Origin: Bryobacterales bacterium
Lineage (GTDB): Bacteria; Acidobacteriota; Terriglobia; Bryobacterales; Bryobacteraceae
Reading direction: 5' to 3'
Length of the DNA: 64,000 bases
Assembly (NCBI GenBank): GCA_020847045.1
Contig: JADLCT010000059.1
Location: forward strand, 164,388 to 228,387
A model generated the notes under the pieces. It did no database searches and was not told the origin of the DNA. It saw only the letters and a program-made list of their open reading frames with translations. This document shows positions 26,167 to 34,234 of the stretch, piece after piece. The translations under genes and the position numbers were made by a program. Position 1 is the stretch's first letter. Every line of letters begins with the position of its first letter.

Positions 26167-27377
26167 AGTGACTCCTCGTTTTGTGTGGGGCGCGCCAACC
26201 GCCCGGCCGCCGCCAGCAGCGGCTGCTCCGGACAGATCATGAGAAACCGGCAACCGGCCCGCGCGGCCGCCTCGGCGTCGCGCTGGTCGTCGCCCAAGAA
26301 CCAGGTGCGCGACAGATCGAGCGCCCAGTCTCTCTGCGCCTGAAAGAGCATGCCCGGCGACGGTTTGCGGCAGCCGCAACCCTGGTTCCAGCCATGCGGA
26401 CACACGTAGACTCCGTCGATGCGTCCGCCGGCCTGCTCGGCTTCGATGTGCATGCGAGCGTGGATGCGGTCCAGGTCGCCGCTGTTCATGGCGCCGCGCG
26501 CCAGCCCCGCCTGGTTTGAGATCACCAGTACGCGCCAGCCCGAGCGCCGAAACTCGCGCAGCGCATCGAGCGCTCCCGGCAGCCACTCCCACTCCTCCCA
26601 CGACCGCACATACTCGCCGCGCGCCGGCTTCCGGTTCAATACGCCGTCACGATCCAGCAGCACCGTGGGTGGTTGTGAGAAAAAACGTTCGGTTTCGGCC
26701 AGCCGCGCCGGCGTGGAGGGTCCGTAATACCGGTGCCGCGTCCGGTAGGCGCCCAGCATCTCGCGGCGCACCAATTCGGGATACAGCGACTCGCCGAGAC
26801 TTGTATTGCCGTGCCCCGCCAACTCCACCACCTCGCGGTCGAGAAACAGGAAACCGATGTCCACATCGCGCAACCCGGCCGCGCTCCGTCCCGGATCGTA
26901 CACGCGAACGCGTCCGTCCTCATGCACAGACACATTGGCCCGCGAATATCCGTCGCGGTTGTCATAGACGGTCATCTGCGCCGGTAGCCGCGATTCCAGC
27001 CAGCGGGCCTCGGCCTGCTCCAGGTCGATGGGGCAGAAGTTATCTCCGTATAGCAGGAGAAACTGCTGGTCCAGCATCGAAGCCGCCCGCCGCAGACGCC
27101 TCGATGTCTCAGTCGGCGCCGGCGAGATGGAATATTCAATCTCGATCCCAAATCGGGACCCGTCGCCAAAATGGGACACCATCGCCCCGGCATGCCAGCC
27201 GCACAACAACAGCAGCCGTTCAATGCCCCAGCCGCGCAGCCATTCGGCCAGACGTTCGGCAAAGGGCTTGCCAGCCACGGAAATCAATGGTTTGGGTAGC
27301 GAGGCTGTCAACGGCAGCATCCGCTTGCCATAGCCGCCAGCCAACATGGCGGCCTGGCGCACACGGACCAGGGGCAT
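26148..27377 (-). CDS. Fused heptose-1-phosphate nucleotidyltransferase (HddC-like) and heptose bisphosphate phosphatase (GmhB-like)
   Basis: 409 residues with two enzymes in one chain. Residues about 5-235 are a sugar-phosphate nucleotidyltransferase (AAMLAGGYGKRMLPLT, then LPKPLISVAGKPF and LLLYGDNFCPID). Residues about 238-400 are a HAD phosphatase: LLDRDGVLN is the nucleophile loop, VISNQAGLARG motif II, CPHGWNQGCGCRKPSPGM the GmhB zinc loop and FLGDDQRDAEAA motif IV. Together with the HddA-like kinase this supplies three of the four steps to GDP-D-glycero-alpha-D-manno-heptose. The isomerase GmhA is not in the window. Gene lies 18 bp after the GT2 gene. Confidence 0.87.
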   Translation of the reverse strand: MPLVRVRQAAMLAGGYGKRMLPLTASLPKPLISVAGKPFAERLAEWLRGWGIERLLLLCGWHAGAMVSHFGDGSRFGIEIEYSISPAPTETSRRLRRAASMLDQQFLLLYGDNFCPIDLEQAEARWLESRLPAQMTVYDNRDGYSRANVSVHEDGRVRVYDPGRSAAGLRDVDIGFLFLDREVVELAGHGNTSLGESLYPELVRREMLGAYRTRHRYYGPSTPARLAETERFFSQPPTVLLDRDGVLNRKPARGEYVRSWEEWEWLPGALDALREFRRSGWRVLVISNQAGLARGAMNSGDLDRIHARMHIEAEQAGGRIDGVYVCPHGWNQGCGCRKPSPGMLFQAQRDWALDLSRTWFLGDDQRDAEAAARAGCRFLMICPEQPLLAAAGRLARPTQNEESLWQNAS

Positions 27378-27395
27378 GAGTGTACAAGGCGGCCG

Positions 27396-28559
27396 CTACT
27401 GTATGGTTAACGCCGGCAGAAGCGCCGAGGCCAACCGGGCCGCGCTGGCTACTTCATGCACGCCGGCTTCCACACAGTTCACCGCTAGGGTTTGCGCCGC
27501 TCCTGGGGCTCCTCCCACCAAGCCTTGCAGTTTTACCTTCTCCCCCTGGCTTCTGGGCGGCACGGCCAACGACGCCGGGTCCACTTCGTACTTGGCGCAC
27601 AACTGATGCAACTCCTCCAGCGTCTCGCCGTAGCTGTCCGGATCACGGTTGATGTTGGCGGCCATGGCCGCCAGCATCTTTGCCATGGGAACCTGGAAGC
27701 GGTCGTCGCCGGGAAACAACGCCTCTTTGGCCCGCAGTTGGATGTCGGCCCAGTTCACCTCCAGGTTCACAGACGGAATCAGAGCCGGGTGGATGATCTC
27801 GGCGATCGACTTCCGCTCCTCGGCGTGATAGTCCTGGCGCCGCCGTGCTCCCTTGCTCCGGAAGAAGTAGGCGCAGCCCGTGGAGGCCCCTGAGTTGCCC
27901 CCGATCGACAAGCCGCGTTCGAACTTGCCGATGTTCCGTCCGAGATAGGCATTGGCGATGCCCGTGTAGTTGTCCGGCGCCCCCACATAGAAGTATTTGC
28001 CCGTCTTGGCGGTCACGCGCTCCACCAACTCCCGGCTTGTGAAGCCCGTATAAATGCTCGGTAGCGAACCGAAGCCCAGTTCCCAGCCGTAATAGCCCCG
28101 CAGCAACGCCATCGGGTCCAGCATTTGAAAGTTGTGCGTCAGATGCAGGAACATCCGGCCGGCCACGCTCGGCTCCAGGGCGTCTTCCCACCAGTAGGTG
28201 TACTTGTCCCACATGAGCACGTCCATGGGAGCGCGCTCCAAGATCGCCGCCGCCAGTGTCATGCCGTCCGGCATCAGCGCGTCGTCGTCGCCGAGGTAGA
28301 AAATGTAACGTCCCTCGCACAACTTGAGCGCCTCTTCCCAGTTCTCATTCATGGGCAGGGTGTAGGGAGCCCGGTTGTACTTGATCTTCGGCGAATGGTA
28401 CTCGCGGACCACGCTGGCCGTCTCCTGGCCCGAGCAGTTGTCCTGCACGATCAGCTCATAGTCCGGATACGGCTGCATCAGCACGCTCCGCATGGAGTAG
28501 GCGAGCGTTCGATGGCGCTCACGCGTGGGAATGACGATGGAGAACATCGGTTGTGACAT
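27396..28559 (-). CDS. Family 2 glycosyltransferase
   Basis: 387 residues. An N-terminal GT-A domain starts MFSIVIPTRERHRTLAYS, has the nucleotide-binding DNCSG, and the metal-binding D-x-D as YLGDDDALMPDG. The C-terminal half (about 200-387) is not assigned. It follows the TPR-GT41 gene by 3 bp and so belongs to the flagellar sugar operon, probably adding or extending a sugar. Cytoplasmic; no membrane segments seen. Confidence 0.85.
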   Translation of the reverse strand: MSQPMFSIVIPTRERHRTLAYSMRSVLMQPYPDYELIVQDNCSGQETASVVREYHSPKIKYNRAPYTLPMNENWEEALKLCEGRYIFYLGDDDALMPDGMTLAAAILERAPMDVLMWDKYTYWWEDALEPSVAGRMFLHLTHNFQMLDPMALLRGYYGWELGFGSLPSIYTGFTSRELVERVTAKTGKYFYVGAPDNYTGIANAYLGRNIGKFERGLSIGGNSGASTGCAYFFRSKGARRRQDYHAEERKSIAEIIHPALIPSVNLEVNWADIQLRAKEALFPGDDRFQVPMAKMLAAMAANINRDPDSYGETLEELHQLCAKYEVDPASLAVPPRSQGEKVKLQGLVGGAPGAAQTLAVNCVEAGVHEVASAARLASALLPALTIQ

Positions 28560-28562
28560 GAC

Positions 28563-31196
28563 CTATTCCTTTTCTGTAACTCCGGCGGCGGTCTGAATCG
28601 CGGCCGGCGGCGCGGCCTCGCAGAAGCGCCGCCACATGGCGCGGTAGGCGGCTTCCATGCGCCGTGCAAAGCCCGGCTCGTCCATCAGGGACGATGCGCG
28701 CAGGCGGGCGCGCAACTGCTGGCGCAGGGCGGCCAGTTCGGACTCCCGGCTGGCCCACGACACGGCCTGGGCAACATACTGCTCCTCCGATTCGGCGGCG
28801 CAATCGCCCAGGCCCACGCGTCCGAGCAGACTTGCCCCCACGCGCGACACATGCGTCTTCCCGGCGAGCGTCACCACGGGCACGCCCATCCACAGCGCTT
28901 CGCACGTCGTCGTTGTGCCGTGATAGGGGTAGCTGTCCAGGGCAACGTCCACCTGCGCGTAGGAGTTCAAGTGTCCTTCCAGCGATTCGACGGCCCCCGA
29001 CATAAGAATCCGCCGTTCCTCGATTCCGTGGGCGGCAAACGCGGCGATGACCCGCGCCCGCGCCGGCGCCTCCGACAGGGCCCGGTTCTTCAGCGCCATC
29101 CGCGCGCCCGGCGTCCGCCGCAGAATTTCGGCCCAGAGCGCCAGCACGCGGGAGCTCATTTTGGCCATGTTGTTGAAGGATCCGTAGGTGATGGCGCCCA
29201 AGGCGGTCATGGGAGGCGCAAGCGCGGGCGCCGGCGAGCCGCCGGCCGGACGGAAGCAGAGAAACCCGCCCTCCAGCCGGACCAACTGCTCGCTATGCCA
29301 GCGCTCGGTTGAGCCCTCCGGGTCGCTTTCGGCGTCCGTGATGCGGTAATCCATGGCGTCCAGGCCTGTCGTGTCCGGGTATCCCAGCCAGGTCGCCTGC
29401 ACCGGCGCCAGCCGCCGGCTGAAGGCGCGCACGCGGCTCCCGGCCGTGTGGCCGCCCAGGTCCACCAGAATGTCGATCCCGTCGGCCCGCACCAACCGCT
29501 CCAGCCGGTCTTCGTTGAAGCCCCGGATGTCGCGCCACCGCTCCCCCGCCATCCGCTGGAAGCGCGCCGTCACGGCGTCGGGCCGCGGCACATCGGCGTA
29601 GCAGTAGTACTGCACGCGCGCCGGATCGTGATGCTCCAACAGGGGCTCGGCGAAGTAGGCCACCGAATGGCGGCGGAAATCGGTGCTCACATAGCCCACC
29701 CGCAGCGGGCGTTCCGCCTCGCCCGCCCCGGGTGGTGGAAAACTTCGCGCCTCGGGCCACGCAAAGCGCGCCTGATAGTCACGGTGCAGCGAGAAAATCT
29801 CCTCCGGCGCCGCCGTGTCCAGGTAGTGAACGTTCAACAGCAGATTCGAATAGGCGTGATGGTTGCGCGGGTCCAATTCCAGAGTCTTCCGGTAGCACGC
29901 AATCGCCTCCTCGACGCACCCCTGGTCGCCCAGCGAGCAGCCGAGATTGTTCCAGATGTACGGATTGCCGGGGCGCATCGCGGCCGCCCGCCGCAGACAG
30001 CTGATGGCCTGTTCGGGACGGCCCCGGTCGCGGTAATTGTTCGATAGATTGATTAGCGGATCGGCATAGTCGGCACGGGCTGCAAGCGCCCGCTCGAAAT
30101 AGGGCGCGGCGTCGGCCAGCCGGCCCATATCCTGCAACGTCACGCCCGTATTGTTCAGAGCCTCGGCAAACGCCGGCCAGCACTCCAGCGCCTTGCCGTA
30201 CCAGCCCAGGGCCTCCTGGTGCCGCGCCTGCCGCCGGAAGCAGTTTCCGATGTTGTTGTAGATGGTGAACGCGGCCGGGTTCAGCGCGAGCGCCTTCTCG
30301 TAGCAGGCCTGCGCCTCCTCGTAGCGGCCCAGCTCCTGCAGCGAGTTCCCCATGTTGTTCCAGCAGTTTTCGTTGCCGCCCGCCTCGGCCAGCAGATGTT
30401 GGAAAGCCGCGATGGCCTCCTCGTGCCGGCCCTCGGCCGCCAGCAGATTGGCCAGGTTACCCCGCGCCTGGAGCATCTCCGGGTTCAGTTCGAGCGCCTT
30501 TTGGTAGCAGGCGCGCGCCCCGTCCAGGTCACCCAGCGCCTGCAGCGCCGCGCCCCGGTTGCTCATGGCGTCGGTAAAGTCCGGTTTTCTGCGCAGGGCC
30601 TCCTCATAGCACTCCAGCGCCCTCCGCCAGCGCCCCAATTGCTGCTCGGCGTTTCCCAGGTTGCTCCATGCCTCGGCCTGGCCGGGATGCAGTTCGATCA
30701 CCCGCTCAAAACAGGCGCGCGACTCCTCGAAGCGGTACTGCGCTCCGCACAGGTTGCCCAGATGATGGTGGCCCGCCGGATCCTCCGGCTTCAGACGCGT
30801 ATACTCCCGCATGTGGCGTGTGGCGTCTGCCAGTTCCTGCTGGTTCTGCCGGGTCAGGGCCAGGTTGAAGTGCGCCAGCGCATGGTTCGGCGCCAGCGCG
30901 AGCGCCCGCTCAAGCGCCGCCGCCGCTTCCGGCAACCGGTTTAGCGCGAGGTAATAGCGTCCCAGGTTGCTGTGGAAGTCCGGCGCGCGTGGATCGGCGC
31001 GCACGGCCTTCTCGCCCAACTCCGCCGCCTGTGGTGCTTGTCCCAGTTGGAATAACGCCACGGCAAGCAGGTGAAGGGCGCCGGCATGGCCCGGATCACG
31101 CCGTAACACGGCTCGGTAGAGGCCGGCCGCCTCGCTGTTTTTACCCTGCTGGAGCAGTTCTACTCCGCGCTGGACCGACTTCTGAATCGATGCCAT
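28563..31196 (-). CDS. TPR-containing O-GlcNAc transferase-like (SPINDLY, GT41) glycosyltransferase
   Basis: 877 residues. About 13 tetratricopeptide repeats fill residues 1-480, then a complete GT41 catalytic region follows: RVGYVSTDFRRHSVAYF, DILVDLGGHTAGSR, ATWLGYPDTTGLDAMDYRI, YGSFNNMAKMS, and DSYPYHGTTTTCEALWMGVP near the end. This is the fold of eukaryotic OGT/SPINDLY, and bacterial relatives near flagellins modify flagellin Ser/Thr. The start at 31196 has AGGAAGAGAG upstream; the frame continues to 31340 but crosses the terminator after flagellin 1. It is the first gene of the 13-gene operon and probably the enzyme that attaches the sugar to flagellin (inference). Confidence 0.9.
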   Translation of the reverse strand: MASIQKSVQRGVELLQQGKNSEAAGLYRAVLRRDPGHAGALHLLAVALFQLGQAPQAAELGEKAVRADPRAPDFHSNLGRYYLALNRLPEAAAALERALALAPNHALAHFNLALTRQNQQELADATRHMREYTRLKPEDPAGHHHLGNLCGAQYRFEESRACFERVIELHPGQAEAWSNLGNAEQQLGRWRRALECYEEALRRKPDFTDAMSNRGAALQALGDLDGARACYQKALELNPEMLQARGNLANLLAAEGRHEEAIAAFQHLLAEAGGNENCWNNMGNSLQELGRYEEAQACYEKALALNPAAFTIYNNIGNCFRRQARHQEALGWYGKALECWPAFAEALNNTGVTLQDMGRLADAAPYFERALAARADYADPLINLSNNYRDRGRPEQAISCLRRAAAMRPGNPYIWNNLGCSLGDQGCVEEAIACYRKTLELDPRNHHAYSNLLLNVHYLDTAAPEEIFSLHRDYQARFAWPEARSFPPPGAGEAERPLRVGYVSTDFRRHSVAYFAEPLLEHHDPARVQYYCYADVPRPDAVTARFQRMAGERWRDIRGFNEDRLERLVRADGIDILVDLGGHTAGSRVRAFSRRLAPVQATWLGYPDTTGLDAMDYRITDAESDPEGSTERWHSEQLVRLEGGFLCFRPAGGSPAPALAPPMTALGAITYGSFNNMAKMSSRVLALWAEILRRTPGARMALKNRALSEAPARARVIAAFAAHGIEERRILMSGAVESLEGHLNSYAQVDVALDSYPYHGTTTTCEALWMGVPVVTLAGKTHVSRVGASLLGRVGLGDCAAESEEQYVAQAVSWASRESELAALRQQLRARLRASSLMDEPGFARRMEAAYRAMWRRFCEAAPPAAIQTAAGVTEKE

Positions 31197-31260
31197 CGTT
31201 GGCGTTCTCTCTTCCTGGGCAATGTTCGACTGTGGCGGGGCGAAACAGAAGGGAATACGG

Positions 31261-31298
31261 AAAAATCGCTGAGGATAGTGTGCAAAGCTATCCCCAGC
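31261..31298 (-). terminator. Rho-independent terminator after flagellin 1
   Basis: On the minus strand an 11-bp stem (plus-strand 31268-31278 with 31288-31298, one G-U pair) closes a 9-nt loop and is followed by GATTTTT (plus-strand AAAAA at 31261-31265). It lies about 95 bp past the flagellin 1 stop and 65 bp before the TPR-GT41 start, so it separates flagellin from the sugar operon or lets only part of the transcription through. A second 7-bp GC-rich hairpin at 31327-31346 has no T-run. Confidence 0.75.
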
Positions 31299-31393
31299 GG
31301 AAGCCAGCGGTGATCGGGGAGACAGGCCGGCCGCGCACACGGCCGGAACCGGGTGCGCAGCCGCCGCTGGGAGGAAGTGAGACGGCGCGGTGA

Positions 31394-33778
31394 TTAGCCT
31401 TGCAGCAGGCTGAGCACGGCCTGTGGAGCCGAGTTGGCCTGCGCCAGGGCGGCGATGCCCGCCTGTTGCAACACCTGGGCCTTGGATAGGTTGGCTGCTT
31501 CGGCGGCCAGGTCGGCGTCGCGGATACGGGACTCGCTGGCCGCCAGGTTGATAATCTGCGTCTGTGCCAGACTGATGGCAAAGTTGAACTGGTTCTGCCC
31601 GCGCCCGACAACGGCCTGCACCTTGCCCAGTTGCGAGACGGCCGTGGCCAGCGCGCCCACGGCTGCCTCAGCCGTGGCCTGCGTGGAGATGTCGATGTTG
31701 ACGCCGCCGGGCAGCACCGACGAACTGATGATCGACCCTTGTGACGTCCCGGTGCCGGCCATCAGGCCGGTGTCGCCCGCGTTGTCGCCCACCGAGACGC
31801 GGAACTCCTTCAACGGGCTGAGAAAGACGATCCGCTCCACGCCTCCGGCCGCGGAGTCGCGCTGCTTCACGGCGACAATCGAGCGCAGGTCCTCGCTGCC
31901 GGCGGCCTGGATCTGGCCGTTGATATGGTCCAGCGCCTCGTCGATCGAGCGCGCCGTCTGGCCGCCGCCGTCATCCTGCAGCGTGATGGCCAGCGATTGC
32001 TGGTTGCCCGAAGCGTCTTTGATGGACAGCGTGATGGTCTGATCGTCATCGCCGCCGCGGATGGGGGTGAAGGCGAGCATTCCGCTCGAGGAGGCGCCGC
32101 CGGAATTGATGGTCGCCGCCGTCGTGGCCGAGGCCGTTGAAACCGTGGCCGCCGTGGTCACCCCGGCCGAGGTGCCAAAGCCCAGGTTGCCGCCGCCGGA
32201 GGCCGAGTGCACGTTGACGCGGAAAAAGCTGCCGTTGTTAGAGGCGATGGTCACCGCTCCACCGGCCGCCGTGGAAGCCACCAGGCCTGCCTGCTGCAAA
32301 GCGGAGTTCTGGGAGAAGAAGGTATTCAGGTCGCTCACCAGCGTGACCGGATTGGCCGCCGTGCCCTGCGTGAAGGTGCCCGTGACGTAGCCGCCGCCGC
32401 CTATGGAAAAGCCCAGCGTCTGCGTGGCCGCCCCGCCCGCCAGCGCCGCCGAGGTGACGCTGGCGACATCGAAGCTCGCCGAGGCCGTGCCAGCGGTGAA
32501 CTGCGCCGACCCGAGGCCCAACACGTTGTTGGCGTCGCCCACGGCGAGCACCTCGAAGTTCTCCCCCCGCCGCGAGCTGAACTCGAGCGCCGATCCCGGC
32601 GAACTGGCCGTCACGCTGATGCCGGCGGCAATCAGCGCGCTGTTGGCCGCCACCAGGCTGGACAGACTGGTCAGCGCGTCGTTCACCGTCGTCGCCGTCG
32701 TCACGGCCAGCGTGATATCGGCCGGTTGGGCCAGCGAGCCGCTCTGGACGCGGACAATCACGTTGCCCGCCGCCGCGAAGGCCGTGCCCGTGGAAGCGGT
32801 GCTGGCGCCGCCGTTCACCAGGTAATCCAGCGGCGCGCCCGTGCTGGAGCCCTCCGCGCTCGCGTTGCCCAGCAAGGCGTTGGCCAGCCGGTCGCCGCCC
32901 GATACCTGGAAGGCGGCCGTCGAGCTTTGGAAGACCACCTTGCGGTTGTTCTGCGGGTCGGTGACGATGGTGGCGCGAATGTTGGCGTTCTTGAAGGCTT
33001 CCGACTGGTTCGTGCCCGCGCCGCCTGCCTGTTCGATGGCCGAGTTGATGGCGTTCACCAGCTTGTCGGCGTCGTCGACGCCGGAGAGGTTCACCGACAG
33101 CCGCACCCGGTCATCGTCGGAAAAGCCCGCCCCGCGCAGGAAGAACTCGGTCGAGCCCGGCACCACTGTCGAGGAGGTGTTTGTCGTGTCGGCCAGGATG
33201 TCGTCCACGTCGGTGGCCAGCGCGCCGGTCACCTGCAGTCCTTTCAACCCGAGCGAGCGGGCATCCACCGTCGATGTACTCAGGTCCACCGCCACCGAGC
33301 CGTTTTCGATCTGGTCGGCCGCCGAGGGACCGCGCCCGCCGCCAATGAAAACGCTCAGCTTGGTGGCGAACAGGCCTGTGGCGTCCAGGCCGATCGCCTG
33401 TGCCTGGCGGTCGATTTCGTCGACAACGCTCTGAAACTCGCTATTCAGCAGCGTGCGGTCGCCCGTAAAGGTGCCCGAGGCCGACTGTGCCGCGAGCGAC
33501 CGCGCCCGGTCCAGCAACTGGGAAATGTTGTTCAACCCGCCGTCAATCGTCTGTAGCGTCGACAGTCCGTCGTTGGCGTTGCGCACGCCCTGCGTGAGCA
33601 CGGCGCGGTCCGAGCGGAATCCATTGGCGATGGCCAGCCCGGCGGCGTCATCGCCCGAGCTGATGATGCGCAGCCCGCTGGTGACGCGGTTGATGGTTTT
33701 CTGTTGCAGCTCGCTGGAGATACGCAGGTATTCCTGGGATTGCAGCGAAGCAATATTGGTGTTGATCGTAAAGGCCAT
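31394..33778 (-). CDS. fliC: Flagellin 1 (large)
   Basis: 794 residues, much longer than the usual 280-550. The N-terminal D0/D1 (about 1-175) begins MAFTINTNIASLQSQEYL and has SGLRIISSGDDAAGLAIANG and GLSTLQTIDGGLNNI; the C-terminal D1/D0 (about 700-794) ends LQQAGIAALAQANSAPQAVLSLLQG-like in its last two dozen residues. Between them is a Ser/Thr/Ala/Gly-rich variable region with many possible O-glycosylation sites. No frameshift is seen; the frame is open from end to end. The start at 33778 has GGGGAGAG at a good distance. It is a paralogue of flagellin 2 along its whole length. Exported by the flagellar type III system. Confidence 0.96.
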   Translation of the reverse strand: MAFTINTNIASLQSQEYLRISSELQQKTINRVTSGLRIISSGDDAAGLAIANGFRSDRAVLTQGVRNANDGLSTLQTIDGGLNNISQLLDRARSLAAQSASGTFTGDRTLLNSEFQSVVDEIDRQAQAIGLDATGLFATKLSVFIGGGRGPSAADQIENGSVAVDLSTSTVDARSLGLKGLQVTGALATDVDDILADTTNTSSTVVPGSTEFFLRGAGFSDDDRVRLSVNLSGVDDADKLVNAINSAIEQAGGAGTNQSEAFKNANIRATIVTDPQNNRKVVFQSSTAAFQVSGGDRLANALLGNASAEGSSTGAPLDYLVNGGASTASTGTAFAAAGNVIVRVQSGSLAQPADITLAVTTATTVNDALTSLSSLVAANSALIAAGISVTASSPGSALEFSSRRGENFEVLAVGDANNVLGLGSAQFTAGTASASFDVASVTSAALAGGAATQTLGFSIGGGGYVTGTFTQGTAANPVTLVSDLNTFFSQNSALQQAGLVASTAAGGAVTIASNNGSFFRVNVHSASGGGNLGFGTSAGVTTAATVSTASATTAATINSGGASSSGMLAFTPIRGGDDDQTITLSIKDASGNQQSLAITLQDDGGGQTARSIDEALDHINGQIQAAGSEDLRSIVAVKQRDSAAGGVERIVFLSPLKEFRVSVGDNAGDTGLMAGTGTSQGSIISSSVLPGGVNIDISTQATAEAAVGALATAVSQLGKVQAVVGRGQNQFNFAISLAQTQIINLAASESRIRDADLAAEAANLSKAQVLQQAGIAALAQANSAPQAVLSLLQG

Positions 33779-33898
33779 ACTCTCTCCCCTTGTCTCGTGG
33801 TGCAACCACCACCGGTCATGGCCACGGTTGGCTTGGCCACCGCGGCTCGGCTGTAGATTCGCGCGAAACGCTCAGCGCTCTCTGCGCATCTGGGTGGC

Positions 33899-33925
33899 TT
33901 ATCGGGGTGGGGGGGAGGGGCTTTG
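33899..33925 (-). promoter_or_regulatory. Sigma-28 (FliA)-like promoter of flagellin 1
   Basis: Read on the minus strand: CAAA (33925-33922), 15 nt, then CCCGATAA (33906-33899), close to the flagellar sigma consensus TAAA-N15-GCCGATAA. The same element with identical spacing and the same CCCGATAAGC stretch stands before flagellin 2. Confidence 0.7.
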
Positions 33926-34170
33926 AGAAAATACATGCCGTACAGGCGGAACTCAGGTGTTTTTCCGCGCCGCCTCAGGCGTTGCCCTTAGATTTATGGC
34001 CGGACCCGGGGTCCGCGGCGCCCAAGGCGGACTCCCGCGGCCGGTCCTCCTCGCATTCTGGCTACAACTCTCATATCGGATGGCCGCGTCAAAATTTTGC
34101 CATTTTCGCCGTTGCGTGACGAAATTCCGCCGCGCCCGCGGCGGATGGACGGGCGCCGGGGCCGGAAACG

Positions 34171-34203
34171 AAAAAGGCCGCCGGGAACCAGGTCCCGGCG
34201 GCC
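34171..34203 (-). terminator. Rho-independent terminator after flagellin 2
   Basis: A perfect 11-bp GC-rich stem (34176-34186 with 34193-34203) with a 6-nt loop, followed on the minus strand by TTTTT (AAAAA at 34171-34175). It begins about 30 bp past the flagellin 2 stop. Confidence 0.9.
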
Positions 34204-34234
34204 ACTCCACGGTGGTATCTGGATAGGGGAGAGA

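Larger units (their letters stand above)
33779..34234 (-). other. Intergenic region between the two flagellin genes
   Basis: 456 bp without a gene. It contains the terminator of flagellin 2 (34171-34203) and the sigma-28-like promoter of flagellin 1 (33899-33925), leaving a leader of about 110 nt. The leader has only one GGA, inside the ribosome binding site, unlike flagellin 2. Nothing was recognised between 33926 and 34170. Confidence 0.6.

Noticed and set aside
32207..33556. Plus-strand open frame of 449 codons within flagellin 1
   Set aside because: Antisense to a definite flagellin; Arg/His-rich shadow.
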